Origin: Peronospora farinosa
Lineage: Eukaryota > Oomycota > Peronosporomycetes > Peronosporales > Peronosporaceae
Assembly: GCA_947646735.1 (NCBI GenBank)
Contig: CANTFK010000491.1
Location: forward strand, 1 to 18,917
Reading direction: 5' to 3'
DNA length: 18,917 nt
Positions 8,766 through 17,640 of the stretch are shown here, one piece after another; positions within the stretch are counted from its first letter, which is position 1, and every line of letters starts with the position of its first letter. The translations under genes and the position numbers were made by a program. The notes under the pieces are model-generated. The model was not told the origin of the DNA and ran no database searches. It saw only the letters and a list, made by a program, of their open reading frames with translations.

Positions 8766-9353
8766 GTGATAAGTGTGGTATTCCTTGAAGGAAGAACGCG
8801 TATTTACCATACGGTGACAATCATTGAAGATGTCATTGAGCCCTACGTGTTTGCTCTTTTTTTCGCAAGCAATACGCTGCAAGATGTTGCGGACCGCCAG
8901 TCGTGGAGAAAGTTGATGCTAGAAAGGAGATTTTGTCGGAGATTGATGAAGGTTCGTTACGAGAAACTAGACAACAAAAATGTCGTGACAGAAGTCGAGA
9001 CTGACATCACTTTCTTTCGACAAACTGATGTCGTTGGGTGAGAAGACGAGACTGAGACTCCTGGATCTCTCGTGGAAACTCGTGTAGCTGTTGTGAAAGT
9101 TATCGAGGTTTCTACTAATACATTACTTAAGTTGCTGTGGAGAGGCCGTGACTAAATTCGCACTTGTAGCCAAGACGAATGAAGTGAAGTCAAGGAAAGT
9201 TATTACATTAAAACCGATGCTGTTGAGAAAAAGCTTGCGATTGAAGGTTGAGAAGACAAGCAGTTGTCAACGAATGCTAAGGAAGCTTTTGCTGTTGCTG
9301 CTGTTGCTGCAATCGAGACTGCTCCGACTATCGTTATGGTCGATTTGCTTTAA
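8766..9353 (+). pseudogene. Decayed Val/Glu/Lys-rich frame crossing from left arm into spacer
   Basis: One frame stays coding-like for about 195 codons from 8766 to a TAA at 9351-9353. It is interrupted by TGA (9039), TAA (9153), TGA (9180) and TGA (9249). The text includes E-V-E-T-D-I-T-F-F-R-Q, then after the first stop E-D-E-T-E-T-P-G-S-L-V-E-T, and a C-terminal A-K-E-A-F-A-V-A-A-V-A-A-I-E-T-A-P. Family unknown. The frame passes the arm edge at 9064 without a break, so arm and spacer were contiguous here before duplication. The start at 8766 is GTG and is not proposed as a real start. Confidence 0.5.
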
Positions 9354-9421
9354 TTAAGTAGACACCTTTGCGAAAGGTCACTTCGGGTGACGACAAGCCG
9401 AAGTCAATCTTACTTAATTAA
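9350..9421. repeat. 11-bp inverted repeat with nested stem-loops in the spacer
   Basis: ttaattaagta (9350-9360) and tacttaattaa (9411-9421) are perfect reverse complements flanking 50 bases. Inside are acctttgcgaaaggt (6-bp stem, 9364-9378), gtcacttcgggtgac (5-bp stem, 9377-9391) and a competing 7-bp stem acttcgg/ccgaagt (9380-9386 with 9398-9404). The outer repeat overlaps the TAA ending the decayed frame. It could extrude as a small cruciform or act as a terminator-like fold; the role is unknown. Confidence 0.6.
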
Positions 9422-9694
9422 CGGTGAGTAAGTATGAGGAGAAGGAAAGCTCGAAGTCCAGTGACAAGTTTGGGTCGACCTAAGTCCTTAGCACTGTATT
9501 GACGCTTATCGGCCTCTTGCGCACATTGGGAAGCGCATTTCCAGAAGCTGCGGCTCATGCACTTTCCTACGATCTTCTCGTCTGTCGTTGCCACTCCCAT
9601 CTCGGCAATTAAGCGGTCCCGTGATAATGTCTTTGAGACTGTGAATCCGAACAACGAGGTCAAGCTTCTTCAATGGGCACTTTTTCGTTACCAT
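9418..9694 (-). other. Overlapping short open frames in spacer, uncertain coding
   Basis: Two minus-strand frames overlap here. One runs 9663-9418 (81 codons, TTG-initiated; contains C-M-S-R-S-F-W-K-C-A-S-Q-C). The other runs 9694-9506 (62 codons; contains L-K-K-L-D-L-V-V-R-I-H-S-L). The first could be a damaged coding remnant. No family is recognised and no intact ATG gene is seen. Confidence 0.2.
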
Positions 9695-9836
9695 CCAGGC
9701 TGAAGCAGTACTTCATTCGACGGATTGTCAAGTTTAGGAGATGGGGCAGTACTAGCTCAAGCAAAAGAATGCATAGACATACAGCCTGGTGATATCGTTT
9801 CTTGCATGCGTATCGCCATTATGGCGTGTTGTGTGC

Positions 9837-10135
9837 CCAGGAGTCTCAGTCTCGTCTTCTCACCCAACGACATCAGTTTGTCGAAAGAAAGTGATGTCAG
9901 TCTCGACTTCTGTCACGACATTTTTGTTGTCTAGTTTCTCGTAACGAACCTTCATCAATCTCCGACAAAATCTCCTTTCTAGCATCAACTTTCTCCACGA
10001 CTGGCGGTCCGCAACATCTTGCAGCGTATTGCTTGCGAAAAAAAGAGCAAACACGTAGGGCTCAATGACATCTTCAATGATTGTCACCGTATGGTAAATA
10101 CGCGTTCTTCCTTCAAGGAATACCACACTTATCAC
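9837..10135 (-). pseudogene. Truncated copy of the Val/Glu/Lys-rich frame (right arm)
   Basis: This is the mirror of 8766-9064, including the same TGA. Beyond 9837 the minus strand enters spacer sequence unrelated to the left continuation, so this copy lacks the C-terminal ~95 codons present at 9065-9353. It marks the junction created by the inverted duplication. Confidence 0.5.
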
Positions 10136-10221
10136 CCTACTTTTTAGTCTACATCATTTTAACAACGTCTGTATGAAGATTCAACGTGCACTGATATGTC
10201 ACACTACTCGTCCTCCATTAA

Positions 10222-10580
10222 GGTGGAGATGTCGAATACGCTATGAAATAACAGCAACTGGATATTGTGTGGAAGCCCGAGCAGAAGTTTCCTAGCCGCG
10301 CTTGCATGATGTTGTCAAATGAAGCTCAGGTGTCTCGATTTTACGAGGCATTAACTACTATACCCCGCGTACTCCATGGCTGGACGCTGCTCTCTTCATA
10401 TACAAGACTGTAACATAAAACTTTCTGCCCGTTGGTTTTACTCGAGCGCCGGAGCTTGTGGTGCAATTTTTTGTTCGGCCTGGACCTTCTACAGATCATT
10501 TAGCCGGAGATAGTCCAGTGCTTGATGTTGCCTTGCAGCTGAAAGCCATGAATGCGGTTGGGGATGTAATGTGTCACTGA
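10222..10580 (+). pseudogene. Decayed coding remnant of unknown family (right)
   Basis: From about 10222 one frame reads G-G-D-V-E-Y-A-M-K, a TAA, then Q-Q-L-D-I-V-W-K-P-E-Q and later F-Y-E-A-L-T-T-I-P-R-V-L-H-G-W to a TAA at 10411-10413. A shifted frame from 10419 reads N-F-L-P-V-G-F-T-R-A-P-E-L-V, then D-H-L-A-G-D-S-P-V-L-D-V-A-L-Q-L-K, to a TGA at 10578-10580. The two halves look like one protein split by a frameshift. The damage is shared by both arms. I do not recognise the family, and no ATG-initiated intact frame exists. Confidence 0.45.
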
Positions 10581-11068
10581 CATTCTAATACTGATCGCCG
10601 CTGACCATCTTCTTGTAAAGTACCTAGATCTGATCTGATGCCAAGCGATTGTCTGCATCTTTTCAGAACATGGTACAGTCTAAGCTAAGTCTGCATAAAA
10701 CAATAACCTCCATCATTGAACTGGATGTTATGATTGTGAGCAATGTCTAGCAGTTATTTTATACCTGTTTTAAATGATAGACCCTAAAGAACATTGGCGT
10801 CCTCCGAGTATTAATTTACAGATTCTACTGTATAGTGGATTAACGATTTGTATTTAATTTTAGTACCATTCAGATATTCATCTGATCTTTCGGTGACTGT
10901 CCGCACACCTTTAGAATGATGATGCCAGTGATAGAAAATTGCAGTATATTCCAGCCACTATCAACCACCTCATATTATTGGCATCTGATCCGTCCCCGGA
11001 TGAGGTCTTACAAGCACCCCCACTCTTCAAGTTGCTCCCACACCTCCAGGTCACTTTAAGTTTCGAAG
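10581..11068. other. Upstream region of right effector, no gene seen
   Basis: Mirror of 7833-8320 and identical in the parts compared. It probably holds the effector promoter. Apart from the TCACTTT word near the start codon, I see no convincing control element. Confidence 0.4.
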
Positions 11069-12334
11069 ATGCCGGTCAAGCCCAAGAAAACCTCGCTTAC
11101 CAAGGCGCTCTTTGTTATCATGCTCGTTGTGTGTTCGCCTTTTGGAATGGCGATGGCAGATCTGTTACCAGAGGATGCTCTACGCACCTTTTGGGCATCG
11201 GATACATTGAATATGGATCTGATACCTCCTCCCTTGAAACACAAGAGGTACTTGAGGTCGACCGCGGATGTGACGACAACCAGCACTGGTGAATTGAGAA
11301 GACTAGTTCCTGATCTCTCGGGACTTAAGGAACTCGGAAGCTCTTTTGGAAAACAGGCGGTAGGTTTTCCTGCCAGACTGCGTCAAAGTGTTTTAACGAT
11401 CTACTCCAAGATCATGACAAGAATGCGAGCACAATGGTGGCTGTGGGTTAACAAACAAAGAAATCCCGAGGAGGTCTTTGAGTCGTTGCAGCTCGTCAAG
11501 GAAGGGAAGTCACTCAAAAACCCATTTGAAAACCCAAATTTTCCCGTATGGAAATATATCGTCGGGAAAACCACGCCCAAGGAAGATGTGCCCAAAGTGA
11601 TGTTCGATATTATGGTTAAGAAATTGGGGGATGAAGGTCAACTGGACAGATTCCTAGCTCAAACAAAAAGTTCAGCCAAATTCGGGTACACGGTTAAGAG
11701 TATTTGTAACTATCGAATCAAGCAGTGGGTTGAAAAGGGATACACGTCGGAAAACCGATTCAATTATCTGGAACTTAACAAATTTAGCAAGTTCGGAGAA
11801 ATACCCCACCTTCCAGGATTCAGCATGTGGGCTGCATTCAACACTGAAAAGAATTCGGTGTATGAGGCTTTCGAGTTCCTTAAAGGATCGGAAGGCAGAA
11901 CGATGAATCTTGATCTGATGAGGGCTCTTGCTAAAATTGGTAAGGGCGATGCAAACTTTGAATTCGCTCAAGGCCTGCTATTATCCCAGCTCCAGTTTAT
12001 GAAGAAGAAGCCAAAACTTTTAGAATCAACCTTCGAACTTTTCAAGCTTCAAGGGAAGAAAACATCGAATCCAACCGATTTGACTACGGATCTGCTTGGA
12101 AGGCTTTGGGTCGACTTCGTGTACATGAGAACACAGGGCAAAACGAGCAGCATCAGATGCCGTGAAGTTTATAAGAAACTCTCCGATAAGGTCGGCCATG
12201 GCGCAGCCCTAAAAGTGATGAAACAGGTGCACAGGAACGGCTTTTTCTTGAAATCGCTGGAGAAGGAGAATCCTATTAAGGGAGACAAAGATTTTAGTTC
12301 GTTTATGAAGAAACTTCGAAAAAAGATGGAATAG
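11069..12334 (+). CDS. RxLR effector with WY/LWY-type repeats (right copy)
   Basis: The translation is identical to the left copy over all 421 residues, and the opposite-strand shadow frames are identical too, implying near-perfect nucleotide identity. The two genes are head to head, 3,236 bases apart, with their promoters facing the palindrome centre. The start context is cgaagATGcc. A TCACTTT word at 11051-11057 fits the oomycete initiator consensus TCAYTYY but lies only about 11 bases before the ATG, so its role is uncertain. Secretion and host-cell entry follow from the family and were not tested. Confidence 0.85.
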   Translation: MPVKPKKTSLTKALFVIMLVVCSPFGMAMADLLPEDALRTFWASDTLNMDLIPPPLKHKRYLRSTADVTTTSTGELRRLVPDLSGLKELGSSFGKQAVGFPARLRQSVLTIYSKIMTRMRAQWWLWVNKQRNPEEVFESLQLVKEGKSLKNPFENPNFPVWKYIVGKTTPKEDVPKVMFDIMVKKLGDEGQLDRFLAQTKSSAKFGYTVKSICNYRIKQWVEKGYTSENRFNYLELNKFSKFGEIPHLPGFSMWAAFNTEKNSVYEAFEFLKGSEGRTMNLDLMRALAKIGKGDANFEFAQGLLLSQLQFMKKKPKLLESTFELFKLQGKKTSNPTDLTTDLLGRLWVDFVYMRTQGKTSSIRCREVYKKLSDKVGHGAALKVMKQVHRNGFFLKSLEKENPIKGDKDFSSFMKKLRKKME

Positions 12335-12574
12335 AATCCCAAGTAAATATGTGTAAGACGGAGGAGAGCTGGTGGAGAATTAATGCTACACTCCATAGTT
12401 ACTATCGGAGGTCCTGCTAGTACCTCTACTATGACGTAGGGACAGATAGTGGTGGTAGGTGCTTTATGCTGTTGGTAAAAAGCAATTACACTGTTTATAT
12501 ACTTTCCTTACTTGTTTTGTATGAAGTTGAAAGTCGTATCAACAACTAATCAGCAGTTTTAACATCAAGCTTAC

Positions 12575-13537
12575 TTGCCTGTGAATAACTTTGGCTATGT
12601 TCAGGTACAAGATGTGCTGGATGCGCTTACCGTACAGACGTGTTTGGTGTCCATTATGCTTGCTAACAATGAAGTTGGATCGTTGCAGCCAGTTGCAGCA
12701 ATTTCTCGAGCAGTGCGACGATTCGTCGAGGACGAGGAGAATCGGCTATGCATCCAGACGCCAGTCAAGCGATTGGTAAAGTGCGTGTGAATGTCGTGAG
12801 CTTGACGTGGATTTGGTGACAGTGGCGGGCCACAAATTCTATGCGCCAAAGGGTGTCGGCGCTCTCTACGTCTGTAAAAAAAGCATGGTTTGGACACGAT
12901 GATTCACGGAGCGTCGCAGGAGAACGGACGTCGTGGTGGTACAGAGAATGTGGGACTAGTGGCGGCACTGGGCCAGGCTTGTGCGCTTGTAGAGAAGAAC
13001 TTGCACGAGTACGCTGTCATCATGCAAGAGAGCAGGGCGTTCCTCCTCGAGCAGATCCAAAAGCACTGCAGTCTCACGAATGTTAGCTACCAGGTGAACG
13101 GCCACCCAGAACTTTCACTGCCTAACACGCTCAGCATCAGCTTTGAAAACATTAACGCATCGCGTCTCCTCGACTGTAAGTTTTGTATACTTGACTTTGT
13201 TGGTTATAGGATGCTGATCTTGGTGTTGCCTGTGTAATGAACAGTGATAGAGGCCGACGGCGTCTATGCAAGTGCAGGATCAGCGTGTCATAGCCACAAG
13301 CAAGACAGGGCTACCGAACAGGAAAAGAACCTAGACCGCGACGGGAAACACATTACTACCATTTCGCACGTGCTAGCTGCCATGCACGTGGCTCCTGAGT
13401 TTGCCAAAGGCACACTGCGCTTGTCTGTGGGTCGCTCTACCACGCAGGAAGAGGTACTACACGCTGCTAACGCAATCCACAAGCCATCCAGCAACTGCTG
13501 TAGCTTAGCCAAGGTGTCCACAGGCACAGAACTATAA
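12575..13537 (+). pseudogene. SCLY: Selenocysteine lyase-like C-terminal remnant (right)
   Basis: Mirror copy with a few substitutions: I-N-A-S-R-L for I-D-A-S-R-L, C-K-F-C for C-K-S-C, and D-G-K-H for V-E-K-H. The PLP lysine codon is 12834-12836. Motif blocks fall in frames 2, 1, 0, then 2 again, i.e. three frame steps in the same direction. One step sits at a run of seven A (12876-12882), where one extra A would restore Y-V-C-K-K-K-H-G-L-D-T-M-I-H-G. A possible 34-base intron (gtaagt...ttatag, 13178 onward) follows L-L-D but does not give a clean frame. The N-terminus is missing, with only 240 bases separating it from the effector stop. Confidence 0.8.
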
Positions 13538-14619
13538 CGTCTTCTTATAACGTCCCATGTTTAGTACATCTTGGCTGTTGTCTCTTCGTTACTGACATGT
13601 GAAGAACTTACAAAAACCCAAGCAGAAGACGCAAAATACACACGTTATACTTGCTGGTCCGCTGTCATGGCGCTAGCAAATGTTGCCTGGCAGATATTCT
13701 GCCGACTTGCTCATTCTTTATTCATCCCTTCAATAGCGCTTCGAAATCCAAGCCAAGAGCCATTTAAGATGCGTGAGCATGTACTTGAGCGCTCGAGTCC
13801 ACTGCTCATCGTTACCAAGCGAAATAGGCAGACCACCGATTTTGCCGCGCTCCACCTTGTACGGGAACTTGAGCAATAGCTCTTCTTTCATGGCACGACG
13901 ACCTGCGTCATCTACGCACTCGAGAAATAGAATCATAGCTTGATTGAAGCCTCGACGGCGGAACATGCCACCGTCGCTGTACAGACTGTACTCTTTTCCG
14001 TACATATTGACTACACGGGAGAAGCTCCCCGAGACACGAGACGGTTACGTGAAAATTCAAACCCGGCACGGTCAGCGATAGTTGCCAGCAACAACACTGT
14101 CTGGCCCATTGCCGCGTTAATCTCGACCCACTCCACCGGTTTAGACGGTAACCTGCCAAGTCTCAGTCCATTAATGGTACCGAACAGACCGTCGTGCCAG
14201 ATGTGGAAGACATCGTTGCACACGTTGTAGCGCTGGAGACGGCGCAGCATATCTGATGCATGCACTGCAAAATACACCCACGAATTGGCGCTCGTCGCGA
14301 CTCAGACCCAATAAATGCTGCAAGAACGCTCCTTCAGCAAACGTGCCATGAACCAAACGCTCGAGATCTAATCCAGTTTACCAAAGCTCACGCCTCTTAG
14401 CTGTCACTTGTATAATTTCATCCTCGATGGCCTCTAACTCAGCCTTTAGTTGCCGCTCTTCCTCCTCCAAAGCGCAAAGCTCTGGGTCAATGTGCCACTC
14501 ATCGGTATCGTAATCTCCATCATCGCACAATGTTCGTGCTGATGCCCGCCCTTTGTCTGCAGATTTGGGCTATAAAATCCTCGTATTGAGCTCGATCCTC
14601 CTCCAGTTCGTTCAATACT

Positions 14620-14836
14620 CTGTAGTAGTCATCAGCAGAAAAATGCATAATGATAAGCTCTTCTCAAAGGTGGCACAAAAAAGCAGGTGCTCACTTACTG
14701 AGTAAATCGGGACAGCAACTTCCTTCACAGTCATGACAAGTAGGTAACCTCTTTTTGTGTAGAACCGTGCTGTAGACAACAACTATACCACATTATGATG
14801 TATTCTTAGGGAGAAATATAATTTCATTCGCCGTAC
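14620..14836 (-). other. ATG6: Candidate GT-AG intron joining DysF segment to coiled coil (right)
   Basis: Mirror of the left candidate, 217 bases long because of a 3-base difference near the acceptor. Here the upstream frame is intact: 512 bases from the DysF ATG to the donor give phase 2, and the first exon base after the acceptor completes AGA. The reading continues R-V-L-N-E-L-E-E-D-R-A-Q-Y-E-D-F. No transcript evidence is available. Confidence 0.5.
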
Positions 14837-15348
14837 CTGCAGTCCAGTAGTTCCAGGAACCAGCTGAGATCACTGCCATCAATGCGGCGCTTTCGTATCA
14901 GACATCTTCGACGAACAACACGCTCTTGCGACATTGCATCAGACCTTTCAGTCTTTTTGGCAGTTCTACTGAGCTCACCACCTTTCACTGCCTCCTCTCG
15001 ATGCACATGAGGCTCCTCCAGCTTGCCAAAATCTACGTGCGAGGATGCATATACCCACCTTTCTTCATCGCAGTGCGGGAGGGAGTAATCCACCTCCCAG
15101 TCCGATATCCACAAGTGCGGCTTGTTCAGTAGTCGCGCCGGCACCACATCGGCAATATTTTGTCCAATATCTCCACAATTGCAGCTCGTGTAAGCTGCAA
15201 TCCTATTTACGAGGTCGAATTCAGCAGGCACCCAAACACCAACATCACTGCTGTAGTCCAGACGTTGTCGTTCCCACACAATCTCGGGGACAATAGCCGG
15301 CGTCTTTTGCTGCTGTTGCTGTTGACTTAGTGAGGACCTAGCTGCCAT
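14824..15348 (-). pseudogene. DysF domain segment, longer form (right)
   Basis: This is the same DysF-like segment without the 10-base deletion. The frame runs 174 codons, adding R-I-D-G-S-D-L-S-W-F-L-E-L-L-D-C-R after the basic V-V-R-R-R-C-L-I-R-K-R motif. The last codons (R-Y-G-E-stop) are probably intronic, because a GT donor at 14836-14835 follows TGC AG. Splicing to the AG at 14621-14620 would continue in frame into the Beclin-like coiled coil. Confidence 0.6.
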
Positions 15349-15659
15349 ATGTGCTGCTTCTTCCTCTTCATCTGCATCTGCGGTCTCTCCAGCGTCTGTT
15401 TTTCTGTAAGTCTTGGCATCTGGTCTTCCTCGTTTTCTCCCTTGCTGTCTCGTTGCTCGGACACCTCCGACGGGTGCTCGTAGGCTACCGGTCGAAGCTT
15501 CATGATCTTCTCCTCAATGGACACTGGACTATGTTGGAATTTGAGTAGTGCACCACATTGGTGGCACGTGAACAAGCTGCAGAAAGCTATAGTACCATTA
15601 CTTGTTGAAGAGGACAAGAGGACTGGCAATGCAAGAGAAAGGACAAGTCGGTAACTCAT

Positions 15660-15967
15660 GCGCTGTAATGTAATTTTGTCTTGTACTTCAATCAGATGGT
15701 GGACAAATTAAGTTGTCCACACCAGTGTCCAATACTATAATCAATTGATTTTACCCAATCAGAATCGCTCATAAGAATCACTCGATTACGGTGGCGTTAC
15801 TCCATCTTCCTCTTCAGTGTCTACGTCGTCTAGCTCCATCTCTCTCTGTCTACGACGTGTACTACGTCACTATTATAATCTCTTGTTCATTTGGAAATTA
15901 ATTGTCATCATTTTGACACTTGTGCCAGGCTCATCTGACGTCAACAGTCCAATAAATCAACATTCCA
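15660..15967. promoter_or_regulatory. Divergent intergenic region (candidate bidirectional promoter), right
   Basis: Mirror of 2948-3255, between the starts at 15659 (minus) and 15968 (plus). No specific element was identified. Confidence 0.3.
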
Positions 15968-16243
15968 ATGAGCAGCAATGGCTCGTTGCATCCGCCTAAG
16001 ATTATTACAGCATTATCACGACCTCCAGCCACTATTGGAGCTCATGGTGGATCTACATTGACTGCTTTGTCTTCATCTCCAGCATCTTCATCTGTCGGTG
16101 CGTCCTTCTCGCCATACGCCAAGAGTCCTGCGCGTAACGCCAGACGCGTCGCTATGGAAGGGAAGAGCTTGAGTCTATCAGCTCGAATAGGAGTGCTCTT
16201 CTTCCCGGTTTTATCTCCACGTATCATCATCAGGCCACTTTGA
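15968..16243 (+). CDS. Ser/Ala-rich hypothetical protein, 5' part (right)
   Basis: Translation identical to the left copy over all 91 codons, with the same ATG and the same end. The sequence after the stop shows the GCCACT/CCACTT word cluster that bounds the left copy. No domain is recognised. It is most likely the amino-terminal remnant of a neighbour of ATG6. Confidence 0.4.
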   Translation: MSSNGSLHPPKIITALSRPPATIGAHGGSTLTALSSSPASSSVGASFSPYAKSPARNARRVAMEGKSLSLSARIGVLFFPVLSPRIIIRPL

Positions 16244-16363
16244 TAGAATAGTTTGAATCCCGAACGCCACTTTTGGCCACTATGAAGTTTTGCCAGGCGC
16301 CACTATTCAGATTGCGTAGAAAACTGCGTTTCGGACTCGTTGAGAGCATCATTCGCCCAAACT

Positions 16364-16561
16364 ATGCCTCCGGCGCGTAAAACATTGTTATCGAGGCGCA
16401 TATACTCGCATATGGTTGGAAGGTCTGCAAGCGCAATCCATCGACGATGGAAGTCGTGTCGGTATCATGCCGCTTCTGTGTACACTTCGGTCGAGAAGAG
16501 AAGGTTGACGCCAAACGCAAACCTACGAACAACATCCTGTGGAGAAGTGCCAGAGAAATAG
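16364..16561 (+). pseudogene. Unidentified short frame (right)
   Basis: Mirror of 2297-2551. The first 65 codons read the same as the left copy, then TAG at 16559-16561 ends the frame where the left has TGG. The weak Myb/SANT-like stretch G-R-S-A-S-A-I-H-R-R-W is present. No function is claimed. Confidence 0.3.
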
Positions 16562-16730
16562 GGTGCCCTTCGTAGTTATTATAATAACTGGCGTGAAAGA
16601 CCTCGGTCACTCTCTTGAATGAGTGACAGGGAGGTGACCAGGCCCCGAACTGGTCCAAGGTCCCGAGTTCGGAGAAGGTACTAGGATGTCCTACACTACA
16701 GATTAAAGGACCAGTGCTGCTAGGGCAGCT

Positions 16731-17640
16731 TAGGTTGACTCCAGGTGACAGGTGGACCCAAGGTGACCGGTTGACCCCAGGTGACCGGTGGACCCAGGTG
16801 ACCGGAGGGCCCAGGTGACCGGTGAACCCAGGTGACTGGTGGACCCAGGTGACTGGTGGACCCAGGTGACCGGTGGACCCAAGTGACCGGTGGACCCAAG
16901 TGACCGGTGGACCCAGGTGACTGGTGGACCCAGGTGACTGGTGGACCCAGGTGACCGGTGGACCCAAGTGACCGATGGACCCAGGTGACCGGTGGACCCA
17001 GGTGACCGGTGGACCCAGGTGACCGGTGGACCCAGGTGGCCGGTGGACCCAGGTGACCGGAGGGCCCAGGTGATGGTGAACCCAGGTGACTGGTGGACCC
17101 AGGTGACTGGTGGACCCAGGTGACCGGTGGACCCAAGTGACCGGTGGACCAAGTGACCGGTGGACCCAGGTGACTGGTGGACCCAGGTGACTGGTGGACC
17201 CAGGTGACCGGTGGACCCAAGTGACCGATGGACCCAGGTGACCGGTGGACCCAGGTGACTGGTGGACCCAGGTGACCGGTGGACCCAAGTGACCGATGGA
17301 CCCAGGTGACCGGTGGACCCAGGTGACCGGTGGACCCAGGTGACCGGTGGACCCAGGTGGCCGGTGGACCCCATGTGACAGGTGGACCCCAGGCGACAGG
17401 TGGAACCCATGTTACAGGTGGACGTGACCGGTGGACCCCAGGTGACATGTTGATCCAGGTGACCGGTGGACCTAGGTGACCAGTGAACCCCAAGAGACAG
17501 GTTGACCCCAAGTGGACCGGTTGACCCCAAGTAAACCAGGCAACCAAGTGGACCCAAGTGACCATGTGGACCAGGTGAACCAGGTGAACGAGTGAACCAG
17601 GTGACCAGGCGACAGGTGGACTCCAGGCGACAGGTGGACC
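16731..17640 (-). repeat. 17-bp GC-rich minisatellite (right)
   Basis: Reverse complement of the left array, starting from ggtgaccggtggaccca units. It carries private one-base losses (for example ggtgatggtgaa near 17070 and ggtggaccaagtg near 17146) that shift the incidental reading frames relative to the left array. The net length differs from the left by about one base, so the two arrays have changed internally without large expansion. Confidence 0.95.

Larger units (their letters stand above)
1..9064 (+). repeat. Left arm of giant inverted repeat
   Basis: The whole segment recurs in reverse complement at 9837-18917. The inner edge is precise: pairing holds through 9064 (partner 9837) and fails at 9065 (a) against 9836 (c). 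Pairing runs to the window edge, where the first ~60 bases are visibly more diverged than the core. Compared with the right arm this arm lacks 10 bases near 4034, 3 bases near 4269 and 1 base near 4529, which together explain the 14-base change in pairing offset. Seen directly; the origin by duplication is inference. Confidence 0.98.
9065..9836. other. Unique spacer between the inverted-repeat arms
   Basis: These 772 bases have no partner in either arm. The left half continues the reading frame of the left arm (see 8766-9353). The middle holds an AT-rich 11-bp inverted repeat around nested stem-loops. The right half (about 9422-9836) holds only short open frames on both strands, none with a recognised family. 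A spacer of this size would form the loop if the arms paired, and it argues against a simple missed-adapter read artefact. Confidence 0.95.
13730..15659 (-). pseudogene. ATG6: Broken Beclin 1/ATG6-like gene with internal DysF domain (right)
   Basis: Mirror of 3256-5171 and slightly less damaged. The DysF frame stays open through the candidate splice donor, and the coiled-coil and linker frame is not shifted by the left copy's one-base loss. It is still broken: there is a TAA inside the linker (reading E-L-W-stop-T-G-L-D-L-E-R), a frame change before F-H-I-W-H-D-G, and the shared G-run frameshift before the last 91-codon segment. Substitutions relative to the left copy include Cys to Tyr at codon 2 of that segment. 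It converges on the lyase-like remnant, 193 bases away. Function is unlikely unless the shared frameshifts are sequence errors. Confidence 0.75.

Noticed and set aside
9065..9836. The palindrome as a missed-adapter long-read artefact.
   Set aside because: Such artefacts join the arms directly. Here a 772-bp unique loop separates them, and the arms differ by real-looking 10-, 3- and 1-base indels. An amplification chimera cannot be fully excluded without reads.
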